DNA from: Candidatus Zipacnadia bacterium
GTDB taxonomy: Bacteria > Armatimonadota > Zipacnadia > Zipacnadales > Zipacnadaceae
Assembly (NCBI GenBank): GCA_029821455.1
Contig: JALGTI010000146.1
Location: 1 to 7,327, forward strand
Reading direction: 5' to 3'
DNA: 7,327 nucleotides
A model generated the notes under the pieces. It ran no database searches. It saw only the letters and a program-made list of their open reading frames with translations, and had not been told where the DNA came from. Positions within the stretch are counted from its first letter, which is position 1; every line of letters starts with the position of its first letter. Both the position numbers and the translations under genes were made by a program. Of this stretch, positions 1 through 6,626 are shown one piece after another.

Positions 1-978
1 GTCAAGCAGCCCACCTGGGCTTGTAATCAGCCGGTTGGGCGGTAGGTTCGCGTTGGCGATGCTGGCCTGATGCCACACCCTGACGCCCTTGGGTCGGGCA
101 GGGCCGGTGTCGTTGATCTGGTACAGGTGGTTACGTTCTCTGTCCAGCGCAATATCCATCGGCGCATCAATGTCGGTCACTGGTCCCGTGAGCACATTTC
201 TAGGGGCCACATTGTCATCGGCGGTGTCAACGTCATCGAACGCCAGGATGCTGTTGCCATTGCGGTTGGCCACATAGAGTCTGTCGCGGTTAAGGTCAAG
301 CTCAATGCCGTATGCATTGTCAAGCTGTGTGGCTACACCGTTGATGTTGCGGTCAGGCGTGGCAGCGCCATCAAGTGTGCTGGCATTGTTGAGCACCCAT
401 ATCTCGTCGCCCACACATACATACAGGCGGTCGTTATCATCGTCGAGCGCCAGATCACGGCATGAAGTCACACCAGTGATGGCACGATCCGGCGCTGCAT
501 TATCATCCACCGTCGCGGCATTGTCCCACACGTATACCGTACCGTCCCCGAGGTTGGCAACATAGAGGATATCGCGATCGGTGTCCACAACGATACCCCT
601 CGGACTGGTTATCGGCACTGCTATGCCTTCAAGGGTGCGGGTTGGAGCAGTGTTGTTATCAACGCTCGACGCCGGGTTGAAAACGAAGACAGCGTTCGCT
701 AGGTCATCTCCCACGTAAAGATCGTTGTCGGAGGTGACAACATGGTTGGAGCATGTGGTCGGAAACTGGAGACCGGTGGCGGTGCCGGCCAGGTACCGAT
801 TGGGCGCAATTTCGCCGCTGAGGGCGGCCGCACGGTGGTAGATCGCGACACCGTCCCCAGCAGTTACATATAACGTCCCGCCGGCTCCAAAGGTGGTGCC
901 CCCGCCACCACATCCCCCGAGGCCCAGTCCTGCGACTGCCACACAGGCTATCAGCCCCCATCCAAGCTCTCTACGCAT
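1..978 (-). CDS. Exported lipoprotein with beta-propeller (NHL/YncE-like) repeats, C-terminus cut by window edge
   Basis: The minus-strand frame is open from an ATG at 978 to the left edge, giving 326 residues with no stop. The N-terminus is a lipoprotein signal: MRRE, then a hydrophobic stretch (residues 5-21), then Leu20-Gly-Gly-Cys23. A Gly run follows the Cys, with no Asp at +2, so outer-membrane or surface location is possible. From residue 35 there are six units of about 43-51 residues (35-85, 86-136, 137-183, 184-232, 233-283, 284-326). Each opens with a LYV-like strand (LYVG, LYVAN, LYVCV, LYVAN, LYQI), followed by V-x-V-W/F-D/N-N-A, an Asp/Asn-rich turn, a P-x-R-x-I-x-G segment, and usually a GIxLDxxRD-like strand. 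This pattern fits a six- or seven-bladed propeller of the NHL/YVTN type. These folds bind ligands or scaffold; no catalytic residues are recognisable. AGAAAGGG at 989-996 lies 10 nt upstream of the ATG and supports this start. Lipoprotein and propeller calls are firm; the function is unknown. Confidence 0.85.
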   Translation of the reverse strand, partial: MRRELGWGLIACVAVAGLGLGGCGGGGTTFGAGGTLYVTAGDGVAIYHRAAALSGEIAPNRYLAGTATGLQFPTTCSNHVVTSDNDLYVGDDLANAVFVFNPASSVDNNTAPTRTLEGIAVPITSPRGIVVDTDRDILYVANLGDGTVYVWDNAATVDDNAAPDRAITGVTSCRDLALDDDNDRLYVCVGDEIWVLNNASTLDGAATPDRNINGVATQLDNAYGIELDLNRDRLYVANRNGNSILAFDDVDTADDNVAPRNVLTGPVTDIDAPMDIALDRERNHLYQINDTGPARPKGVRVWHQASIANANLPPNRLITSPGGLLD

Positions 979-988
979 ATCCAACACG

Positions 989-996
989 CCCTTTCT
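989..996 (-). promoter_or_regulatory. Ribosome binding site of the propeller lipoprotein gene
   Basis: On the minus strand this reads AGAAAGGG, 10 nt before the ATG at 978. The purine run supports that ATG as the start, and the start gives a clean lipoprotein signal peptide. Confidence 0.55.
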
Positions 997-1021
997 GTCT
1001 GAATTCTGCAAGACCCGCCGC

Positions 1022-1052
1022 TGTATAGGGAGACGCGGCCTCACTATGTCTT
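1022..1052 (-). promoter_or_regulatory. Weak candidate sigma-70-type promoter for the lipoprotein gene
   Basis: On the minus strand AAGACA (1052-1047) and TATACA (1027-1022) are separated by 19 nt, each matching the -35/-10 consensus at about four of six positions. The spacing is long. The position would give a leader of roughly 35-40 nt before the ATG at 978. The call rests on consensus resemblance only. The hairpin further upstream, after the sulfatase gene, makes a separate promoter here plausible. Confidence 0.22.
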
Positions 1053-1160
1053 AAGATTCCAAGCGCGCGCGCCGATACCTTCTTGGTAAGCCACTCGAAT
1101 CGAACCAATGGGACGTTCCTTCCCGAGGCACGGCCCCCCGGATGCCAAGGGGAGGAACCA

Positions 1161-1192
1161 GGCGGGCGCCGCATACTGTTGCGGCGCCCGCC
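1161..1192 (-). terminator. Perfect 12-bp GC hairpin downstream of the sulfatase-family gene
   Basis: GGCGGGCGCCGC (1161-1172) and its exact reverse complement (1181-1192) flank an 8-nt loop, forming a very stable stem. It begins 53 nt past the stop codon of the minus-strand sulfatase-family gene and lies about 180 nt before the lipoprotein start, where a transcription terminator would be expected. No T-run follows the stem on either strand, so it is not a textbook intrinsic terminator. It could be a U-less terminator, an mRNA 3'-end stabiliser, or a copy of a dispersed palindromic repeat. The remaining 979-1245 gap holds no credible gene. Confidence 0.5.
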
Positions 1193-1245
1193 GCCTCCTG
1201 AAATACGCGCTGTCTCGCTCATTATCTCTGTGGGTTACCAAAGCA

Positions 1246-2616
1246 CTACGGTATGTAGCCCAGTCCACGGAGGCGTCGCTCAACCTCAGCACTAACCTGT
1301 CCCTGCTCCGCCTCTCCAGCCGGCTGCATGCTGTCCAACCACTGCTCCGTGGCTTCTCTGAGGCCGGCGCACATATCAGGATGGTCGGTGCTAAGGTCGC
1401 GGGTCTGTGACGGGTCAGATTCCAGGTCATATAGCTCTTCGCGCCCATTAGCCCAAGTGATGAACTTGTAGCGCAGGCCGCGAGCCGACTGCACATCCTG
1501 ACCGTAGAGGGCGAAGTCGAAGTCGGGGTGGCGGGGCTGTTCGCGGGCAACCCTTTCCGGCAAAGGCGCTCTGCGCTCAGAGAAGGCCAGCGGATGGCCG
1601 TCGGTCGGGCGACGCGCAGAGAGTATGTTGACAGTGCCAGCGGCGCTGGGCAGCAGCCCCTCGGCCCCTGCCACCTCGCACAGGCTTGCGGGCAGATCGC
1701 GCAACTGTACGATGCCCTCCATTTGCAGTCCTGACTCCAGGATGCCCGGGGCCATCACCAGCATCGGCACATGCACAATTGGCTCGTCGAGGCCAAAACC
1801 GTGGCCCACCAGATGGCGTTCGCCCAGCGATTCCCCATGGTCAGCCACCACAATCAACACGCTATTGTCCAATTCACCTAGCGCGCGCAGCCCAGCCACA
1901 AATTGGCCCAGTATCAGGTCCTGGTAGACCACCATGCCATTGTAGAGGCGCTTGATGATTCCAAGCTGGCGTTTGGTGTAGGTGGCCGAGAATTGGAAGA
2001 TGCGCTTGGCCGCCTTGATGGTAGCGTCGCGCTCGGCGGCTGAGACATCCGGGGGCAGAAACTTATCCAGGTAGGGCCGCGGCGAATAGTAGGGCATGTG
2101 CGCGTCGTTGTAGTGCAGATATGCGAAGTAGGGGCGCGGGCAGGCCCGGAGGTGTTCCAGCATAGTCGCATTGCACCACCTGCCGCCCTTGTCGGCGATT
2201 CGCCGCACCTTAGCCCAGTAGCGGGCCACCTTCTCCCACAGCGATCTCTCGTGGCTGAAGCTGTGATAGACCTCAAAGCCGCGCGTGTAGCCCAACTGCT
2301 CCTGGGTGTAGACATTGGCCGAGACCCCCACTGTATGATAGCCCGCCTGCTTGAGGCATTCAGCCAGCACGGGCGGCTCGGAGGGCAGGCGCATCGCAGC
2401 TTCGGCATTGTGCTCACGCCCGCACAGGCCGGTGAACAGCGAGCCGACAGAGGCAGCCGTGAGGCCGCCATCGGCAACGGCATTGAGGTACAGGCCGCCC
2501 TGCTCGGCCAGGGCGTCGAAGTGCGGCGAAATACCGTCATCACAGCCATACGCGCCGATGTGATCCCACCGCACGCAGTCTATGATGATCAGAATGATAT
2601 TCGGTTTGTTGGCCAT
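1246..2616 (-). CDS. Sulfatase-family (alkaline phosphatase superfamily) hydrolase lacking the formylglycine Cys/Ser
   Basis: This 456-residue protein has the sulfatase core fold signatures. The N-terminal strand and metal site read NIILIIIDCVRWDHIGAYG, with Asp13, Arg16 and Asp18. HYNDAHMPY (168-176) carries His168 and His173. A YNGMVVYQDLILG helix follows (225-237), then VVADHGESLGE (256-266) with metal-ligand candidates Asp259 and His260, and GHG at 271-273 (His272). The C-terminus ends in RRLRGLGYIP, resembling the LGY tail of many sulfatases. The activation site, normally CxPSR or SxPSR, reads T53-A-A-S-V-G-S-L-F-T-G. The nucleophile position is therefore Thr, and the Pro and Arg are lost. 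Classical formylglycine sulfatase activity is unlikely; Thr nucleophiles are known in phosphoethanolamine-transferase relatives. No signal peptide is seen, so it is probably cytoplasmic. A GTG start at 2637 would add seven residues, but the ATG at 2616 has AAAAGG 8 nt upstream and gives the usual family N-terminus. No sulfatase-maturing enzyme gene lies in the window. Confidence 0.9.
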   Translation of the reverse strand: MANKPNIILIIIDCVRWDHIGAYGCDDGISPHFDALAEQGGLYLNAVADGGLTAASVGSLFTGLCGREHNAEAAMRLPSEPPVLAECLKQAGYHTVGVSANVYTQEQLGYTRGFEVYHSFSHERSLWEKVARYWAKVRRIADKGGRWCNATMLEHLRACPRPYFAYLHYNDAHMPYYSPRPYLDKFLPPDVSAAERDATIKAAKRIFQFSATYTKRQLGIIKRLYNGMVVYQDLILGQFVAGLRALGELDNSVLIVVADHGESLGERHLVGHGFGLDEPIVHVPMLVMAPGILESGLQMEGIVQLRDLPASLCEVAGAEGLLPSAAGTVNILSARRPTDGHPLAFSERRAPLPERVAREQPRHPDFDFALYGQDVQSARGLRYKFITWANGREELYDLESDPSQTRDLSTDHPDMCAGLREATEQWLDSMQPAGEAEQGQVSAEVERRLRGLGYIP

Positions 2617-2624
2617 AGCCTCTA

Positions 2625-2630
2625 CCTTTT
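2625..2630 (-). promoter_or_regulatory. Ribosome binding site deciding the sulfatase-family gene start
   Basis: AAAAGG on the minus strand lies 8 nt before the ATG at 2616. It sits inside the reading frame of the longer GTG-initiated version (2637), which argues for the ATG. Confidence 0.6.
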
Positions 2631-2805
2631 GCGGCACTGAATATCACAGCCTGTAGCTCCTACAGCACGGTTAGTTCACAGCAGCTATTCGCCGTCACTA
2701 TCCGGCAAACCTGTGCAGGTGATTGAGCAAACAGAGCGAAATAGCAAGGTGAGTATGTGTAATGAGCCCGAACAAGACCGGGCCGGGAAGCTGAGAAAAT
2801 CCACC

Positions 2806-2813
2806 AAAGGAGG
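2806..2813 (+). promoter_or_regulatory. Strong ribosome binding site of the glycosidase-like gene
   Basis: AAAGGAGG lies 7 nt before the ATG at 2821, a near-perfect Shine-Dalgarno sequence. It decides the start in favour of 2821 over upstream in-frame codons from 2713, and it implies strong translation of the first gene of the unit. Confidence 0.85.
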
Positions 2814-2820
2814 ACGTGCA

Positions 2821-4542
2821 ATGAGGACATGGTTTGCTGTGCTGATGATTGCTGGCCTGTCGTCTGTGTCTGTTGTCGCTGATGACTTTGAGCCGCTGCC
2901 GCCGCCGGAGTGGCTGAAAAGCTGCGAAGTGTACGTATTTGGCTGGCCGTATCCAGCAGATCCGCACGACATCACCGAGGAGATGTGGAAGGAAGCAGGC
3001 TGTGTTCCACTGCGGCCGCATGTCCCGCACATTGAGGAGCTTTTCCGCGCCGGGTCGGCCCGAGGACTGTTAATGCTGCCATATACGACGGTATACCGTC
3101 ACCGGTGGGAGGAGCACCGAGGCGGGCTGTACACGCACAACATCCCTCACTTTGAGCTGAAAGATCACCCGGAGTGGACGGTGTTCAACGCGGACGGCAC
3201 GCACAAGCACTCGTGCTTCTATGATGAGGAGACGAGCCACGAGATGGAGATGTGCCCGAATTGCCCCGAGTACGTTGAGGTGTGCCTCGAGCACTTTCGT
3301 ATGCTGCTCGAGATGGGAGCAGGCGGCTTCTTCATTGACAACACTCCTGGGTCTCCCGAGTGCTACGGGGAGAGACTGGGCAAGCACCAACACATATTCC
3401 CCGGCATTGACCGCCAGCGAGAGGCCCTTCGGGATCTGATGCAGCGAGTGCAGAAGCTGTGCCGGCAGTACAACCCCAATTTCGTAACGATGCTGAATTG
3501 CGGAGCGGGCCCGGCCTGCCGGTATCTCGCACCCGCGTGCGACCTCATCATGTGGGAGCAGTACATAATCCCCTGGAATGAACAACTGCGCATGAGCACT
3601 TGGGAGCAGGTGCGGCCCATGGCCGAGAAGTGGCGTCCGCTCTCGGAACAGGGCCACTACCTGGCCCCATACAGCTACGTGCGCGTTGGCACCGACTACG
3701 GGCTCAAGAATGACTGCTTCTACACCTACACCGCGGCGCGGCTGTCGGACTTCATCTGGTCGGGCGGCGCCGCGTCCGGCAGCGATCCCCGGGCCGTGCT
3801 CTACCGAACGCGGTTAGGCAAGCCACTGGGCTGGATGTTTCAGCGGTCGGGAGTGTGGGTGCGACTGTTTGAGCGGGGCTTTGTCGCGCTCAACGATTCC
3901 GGGGAGGTGCCTCTGCAGTTGTATCGCGCCTGGGGCACCGCGCCCAAGACCAGCTTCCGCAAGCTAGTGCCCCTGGCTGCAGTGTCAGATGATGCCGAGC
4001 CGGAGCTGCAGTTCTACTCGATGAACCGGCGGGGCGACTTCACCGTGACAATAACTGTCAATGGCAACGTGGTCAAAGCCTACAAGCCCGAAGACCTGAG
4101 GGCCGCGGCGGAGATAGGCTACGCATGGCGGAAGGTGCCGCTAGACCGCTCCATAGTGGCTGAGAGCAACGAAGTGGTCTTCACCATCGAAGGGCAGCCT
4201 GATGAACACTGCAACTTCTGGCTGCGGGTAGATATGGCTCGGAACGAGGGGCATTCGTCCTATGCGCCGGATGGCGAGAACTTTGTCAGCGACGATCTTA
4301 GCCCCATCAAGGATAAGCAGCCCGGCGAGTATATGGTGCGGATAGTCGGCAAGGGTGTGCAGCAGGTGCCGGGGGAGGACCCAACCACCCGGGGCCAGAC
4401 CAGAACCCTCCGACTACGCTGGCTGCCGGAATGGAAAAGCCTGCAGGACGTGTATAGCGGGGAGATGCTGGAACCTGTTGAGGGGTCAGTGGTGAAGGTC
4501 ACCATTCCTCCACAGTCTGGTCGTGTGTACGCGATGCCGTGA
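2821..4542 (+). CDS. Secreted glycoside hydrolase-like protein (TIM-barrel type, family not identified)
   Basis: The product has 573 residues. A signal peptide is clear: MRTW, then a hydrophobic core, with likely cleavage after Val-Val-Ala20, so it is exported. Residues 35-350 look like a (beta/alpha)8 barrel: an opening strand EVYVFGWPY (36-44), MLPYTT (85-90), then AGGFFIDN (167-174), whose strand-end Asp173 is the kind of residue that is catalytic or substrate-binding in GH13/GH36-like barrels. VTMLNCG (222-228), DLIMWEQY (241-248) and HYLAPYSY (279-286) look like later strands. A C-terminal beta region starts with RGFVALND (352-359) and ends LQDVYSGEMLEPVEG...TIPPQSGRVYAMP (541-573), typical of the beta-sandwich ending of retaining glycosidases. 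The 400-525 segment, with VPLDRSIVAESNEVVF-like jelly-roll strands, appears inserted within it. Cysteines at 132, 145, 148 and 155 include Cys-Pro-Asn-Cys-Pro. Substrate is unknown, and a non-catalytic sugar-binding role is not excluded. It is the first gene of the plus-strand unit. Confidence 0.75.
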   Translation: MRTWFAVLMIAGLSSVSVVADDFEPLPPPEWLKSCEVYVFGWPYPADPHDITEEMWKEAGCVPLRPHVPHIEELFRAGSARGLLMLPYTTVYRHRWEEHRGGLYTHNIPHFELKDHPEWTVFNADGTHKHSCFYDEETSHEMEMCPNCPEYVEVCLEHFRMLLEMGAGGFFIDNTPGSPECYGERLGKHQHIFPGIDRQREALRDLMQRVQKLCRQYNPNFVTMLNCGAGPACRYLAPACDLIMWEQYIIPWNEQLRMSTWEQVRPMAEKWRPLSEQGHYLAPYSYVRVGTDYGLKNDCFYTYTAARLSDFIWSGGAASGSDPRAVLYRTRLGKPLGWMFQRSGVWVRLFERGFVALNDSGEVPLQLYRAWGTAPKTSFRKLVPLAAVSDDAEPELQFYSMNRRGDFTVTITVNGNVVKAYKPEDLRAAAEIGYAWRKVPLDRSIVAESNEVVFTIEGQPDEHCNFWLRVDMARNEGHSSYAPDGENFVSDDLSPIKDKQPGEYMVRIVGKGVQQVPGEDPTTRGQTRTLRLRWLPEWKSLQDVYSGEMLEPVEGSVVKVTIPPQSGRVYAMP

Positions 4543-4574
4543 GGTCATTCAAGCGACGCTGCTGACGATAGACG

Positions 4575-5531
4575 ATGGATTTGCGCATCTCGATTGTTAA
4601 TTACAACACGCACGACTTGCTAGATCGCTGTCTGGATTCTATCTACGCGCATCCGCCGGATGGCGAGTTCGAGGTGGTGGTGGTAGATAATGCCTCGGAT
4701 GATGACAGCGTGGCGATGGTGCGCCGGAAGTATCCGCAGGCGCGGGTTATCTCTTGTGATGCGAATCTGGGTTACGCTGCGGGCAATAACTTGGCCCTCA
4801 AGGACAACACCGCCCGCTATGCGCTGATTCTCAACAGCGATATCGAGGTGCATCCCGGCGCACTGCAGACCCTCATTGAGTTTATGGATACACATCCGCA
4901 GGCCGGCATCTGCGGGGCACGTCTGATTCTCCCCGACGGCTCCATCCAGCTCTCGTGCGCACCAGAGCCGAGGCTCCGACGATTCGTGGCCCAGCAGATG
5001 TTCCTGGACCGCATCAGGCTGGCGAAGTACCTAAGCGCGGAATGTTGGGCAGACGTGGCAGCGGTGACCGAGCCGATTGAAGTGGAACAGATTAGCGGGG
5101 CCTGTATGCTGTGTCGCCGCCAGGCCATCGAGGCGGTCGGGCCGATGGATGAGGGCTATTGGATGTACTGGGAGGACACGGACTACTGTCGGCTGCTGCG
5201 CATGCAGGGCTGGACGATTCACTATGTGCCGCAGGCCACGATGTCGCACGTACGAGGGGGGAGTTCGTCCCGGACTCGTGCGGAAATAATCGCGACCCAT
5301 AACCACGCGGCGGTGCGCTACTTCAGGCGACACCAGGGCGCTGTGGCCGGTCTTGCAGCGCGGCTGATTGGCCTGGCTGGCGGTGTGCTGCGGCTGGGCA
5401 TTTCGACAGTGGTGACAGTGGCCACGCTGGGGTTGGTCGCCCACTATCGCCGCCAGGTCGCCTTGTTTGCACGAACGATCTGGCTTACCATCTTGCCTCC
5501 CCAGAATTCCAGAGCTAGCAGGCATGCATGA
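4575..5531 (+). CDS. Glycosyltransferase family 2 (WbbL/rhamnosyltransferase-like)
   Basis: This 318-residue GT-A fold enzyme would transfer a sugar from a nucleotide-sugar to a glycan or lipid acceptor, most likely at the inner face of the membrane. The N-terminal strand SIVNYNT (6-12) and VVVDNASDDDS (35-45) form the nucleotide-binding region. NLGYAAGNNLAL (64-75) follows, and LILNSDIEV (84-92) carries the DxD-like Asn-Ser-Asp (87-89) for the metal and diphosphate. GACMLCRR (175-182) and the WEDTDYCRLLRMQGW block (199-213), with Glu200-Asp201, hold the catalytic-base region. Residues about 256-288 are hydrophobic and could anchor the C-terminus. Length is normal for the COG1216 group. Acceptor and donor cannot be told from sequence; rhamnosyl transfer is only a family tendency. 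The gene follows the glycosidase-like gene by 32 nt with no good Shine-Dalgarno, suggesting translational coupling. The start is set by the family N-terminus. Confidence 0.9.
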   Translation: MDLRISIVNYNTHDLLDRCLDSIYAHPPDGEFEVVVVDNASDDDSVAMVRRKYPQARVISCDANLGYAAGNNLALKDNTARYALILNSDIEVHPGALQTLIEFMDTHPQAGICGARLILPDGSIQLSCAPEPRLRRFVAQQMFLDRIRLAKYLSAECWADVAAVTEPIEVEQISGACMLCRRQAIEAVGPMDEGYWMYWEDTDYCRLLRMQGWTIHYVPQATMSHVRGGSSSRTRAEIIATHNHAAVRYFRRHQGAVAGLAARLIGLAGGVLRLGISTVVTVATLGLVAHYRRQVALFARTIWLTILPPQNSRASRHA

Positions 5532-5561
5532 CCGGCCGATTCCGAGGAGTGAGACAGCGGT

Positions 5562-5569
5562 GGAAGGAG
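5562..5569 (+). promoter_or_regulatory. Ribosome binding site deciding the nucleoside hydrolase start
   Basis: GGAAGGAG lies 6 nt before the ATG at 5576. This favours 5576 over the upstream in-frame ATG at 5528, which overlaps the glycosyltransferase stop as ATGA and would add 16 residues outside the family N-terminus. Confidence 0.75.
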
Positions 5570-5575
5570 ATCAGA

Positions 5576-6520
5576 ATGGCACAGAAGGTAATCCTTGATA
5601 CCGACATCGGCGATGACATAGATGATGCCTATGCGCTGGCGTTTATCCTGGGGTCACCGGAACTCGACTTGCTGGGCGTGACAACGGTGTTCGGAAACGT
5701 GACGGCCAGAGCGCGGCAGGCCAAGACCATCCTCAAGTTGGCCGGGCGCGAAGAGATCCCGGTGGCAGCCGGTTGCGGGGCAGTTATGTCGCCACGGGTC
5801 ACACACATCAGGCCTGACCTGACTGCTGGACAGGTTTCGCTAGGGCAGGCCGCGCAAGCATTGCTTGAAGATGCCAGGCCGCGTCAGGATGACACCGCAC
5901 TCCCGCTCGAACAGCTCACGCCACTGCATCCGTCACACGGTGTTGATTTCATTATTGATACTCTTATGTCCGGGCAGGGAGATATAATCCCCATAACCAT
6001 CGGCGCGATGACCAACCTGGCAATGGCTTTGGTGAAGGAACCGGGCCTGCTAAACAAGATCCCCCGCCTCGTCTCGATGGCGGGAGCATCTGACAGACAG
6101 CAGGCCGAGTGGAACATCCGCTGCGATCCCGTCGCGGCAGCTATCGTCTTCAATAGTCAGATCCCAATGACCGTCGTCGGCCTGGATGTTACGACCCAGT
6201 GCCGGCTCACGCAGACCCAACTCGACAAACTCGCCGCCTCTGACCGGCCGGTGGCAGAGAATTTGACGGCTGCTACCAAGGCGTGGGGACATCGCTTCCC
6301 GCTACTGCACGATCCACTCGCCGTCGAGACATTGATCCAGTCGGATCTGGTCGAAACGCGAAATGGAACAGTAACAGTCGAGCTGAGCGGCGATGCCACC
6401 TATGGCTACACCACGCTTAGCCCAGCCAACGGAGACCAAAGCGGGCCGCACGACATTTGTGTGTCTGTGGACGCTGACAGGGCCTGTGAGCTCTGGCTGG
6501 CGCGGGTGTTGAGTCTCTGA
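5576..6520 (+). CDS. Nucleoside hydrolase (inosine-uridine preferring family)
   Basis: At 314 residues this is full length for the IunH/URH1 family, which cleaves the N-glycosidic bond of ribonucleosides to base plus ribose using a bound calcium ion. The calcium-site signature is KVILDTDIGDDIDDAYAL (4-21), a form two residues longer than the textbook DxDPGxDD and seen in some subfamilies. Asn41 in VFGN, TIGAMTNLA (141-149), AEWNIRCDPVAA (177-188; Glu178 and Asn180 are ribose-contact candidates) and HDPLAV (245-250; His245 and Asp246) complete the active site. All key positions appear intact, so it should be active. No signal peptide is seen, so it is cytoplasmic. Substrate preference cannot be assigned: purine, pyrimidine and modified ribosides are all possible. 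The gene lies 44 nt after the glycosyltransferase and 106 nt before the membrane protein, probably in one unit. It could serve nucleoside salvage or use of an imported N-riboside. Confidence 0.93.
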   Translation: MAQKVILDTDIGDDIDDAYALAFILGSPELDLLGVTTVFGNVTARARQAKTILKLAGREEIPVAAGCGAVMSPRVTHIRPDLTAGQVSLGQAAQALLEDARPRQDDTALPLEQLTPLHPSHGVDFIIDTLMSGQGDIIPITIGAMTNLAMALVKEPGLLNKIPRLVSMAGASDRQQAEWNIRCDPVAAAIVFNSQIPMTVVGLDVTTQCRLTQTQLDKLAASDRPVAENLTAATKAWGHRFPLLHDPLAVETLIQSDLVETRNGTVTVELSGDATYGYTTLSPANGDQSGPHDICVSVDADRACELWLARVLSL

Positions 6521-6544
6521 CAGCTATAGGCGCATCTACACAGT

Positions 6545-6570
6545 GCAACTGCCCCCAAGGGGTAGCTTGC
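6545..6570 (+). terminator. Imperfect hairpin between nucleoside hydrolase and membrane protein genes
   Basis: GCAACTGCCCC (6545-6555) can pair with GGGGTAGCTTGC (6559-6570) around a CAA loop, giving 11 pairs with one G-U pair and one bulged C. It sits 24 nt past the nucleoside hydrolase stop. No T-run follows, so termination would be partial at best. It may instead protect the upstream mRNA or tune expression of the last gene. Confidence 0.3.
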
Positions 6571-6587
6571 GGACGGCTGTTGCAGAC

Positions 6588-6594
6588 AGGAGGT
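6588..6594 (+). promoter_or_regulatory. Strong ribosome binding site facing an ATA codon
   Basis: AGGAGGT is a near-perfect Shine-Dalgarno. Eight nt downstream, where the start codon should lie, is ATA (6603-6605), in frame with the membrane protein. No ATG, GTG or TTG in that frame lies at usable spacing. The nearest in-frame GTG, at 6627, is 32 nt past the site. Confidence 0.6.
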
Positions 6595-6626
6595 AGGACC
6601 CAATAGCTGAACAACGCCTTGAGGCG

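Larger units (their letters stand above)
2617..2820. promoter_or_regulatory. Divergent intergenic control region with two short palindromes
   Basis: These 204 bp separate the minus-strand sulfatase-family gene from the plus-strand four-gene unit, so promoters for both must lie here or in the flanking coding DNA. Two inverted repeats are visible: CTGTAG-CTC-CTACAG (2651-2665) and ACCTG-TG-CAGGT (2709-2720). Either could be an operator half-site pair, but neither matches a named regulator that I can identify. I found no convincing -35/-10 pair on either strand. A reading frame open from 2713 into the plus-strand gene exists but lacks a ribosome site and would mask the signal peptide. Confidence 0.45.

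Noticed and set aside
1083..1112. tRNA T-arm-like string GGTTCGATTCGAG on the minus strand followed by TTACCA
   Set aside because: The T-stem has a mismatch, CCA is out of register, and no matching 5' acceptor arm or anticodon arm is found about 70 nt upstream. It is not a tRNA.
971..1222. 83-codon minus-strand reading frame filling the gap between the sulfatase-family and lipoprotein genes
   Set aside because: It has a poor ribosome site and Arg/Gly/Pro-rich low-complexity content, is read through the hairpin, and overlaps the lipoprotein start. It looks like chance open frame in GC-rich DNA.
2098..2640. 180-codon plus-strand frame opposite the sulfatase-family gene
   Set aside because: It is antisense to a gene with clear family motifs and resembles no known protein.
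2713..2820. Longer N-terminus for the glycosidase-like protein starting at the GTG at 2713
   Set aside because: It would add a polar 36-residue extension before the signal peptide, while the ATG at 2821 has a near-perfect Shine-Dalgarno.
3070..3657. 195-codon minus-strand frame opposite the glycosidase-like gene
   Set aside because: It is a shadow of the codon bias of the real gene, with no ribosome site or recognisable domain.
5031..5525. 164-codon minus-strand frame opposite the glycosyltransferase
   Set aside because: It is antisense to a well-supported GT2 enzyme and has no protein-like features.
5528..5575. Nucleoside hydrolase start at 5528 overlapping the glycosyltransferase stop (ATGA)
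   Set aside because: The added 16 residues are basic and not part of the family, and the ATG at 5576 has a strong ribosome site at good spacing.
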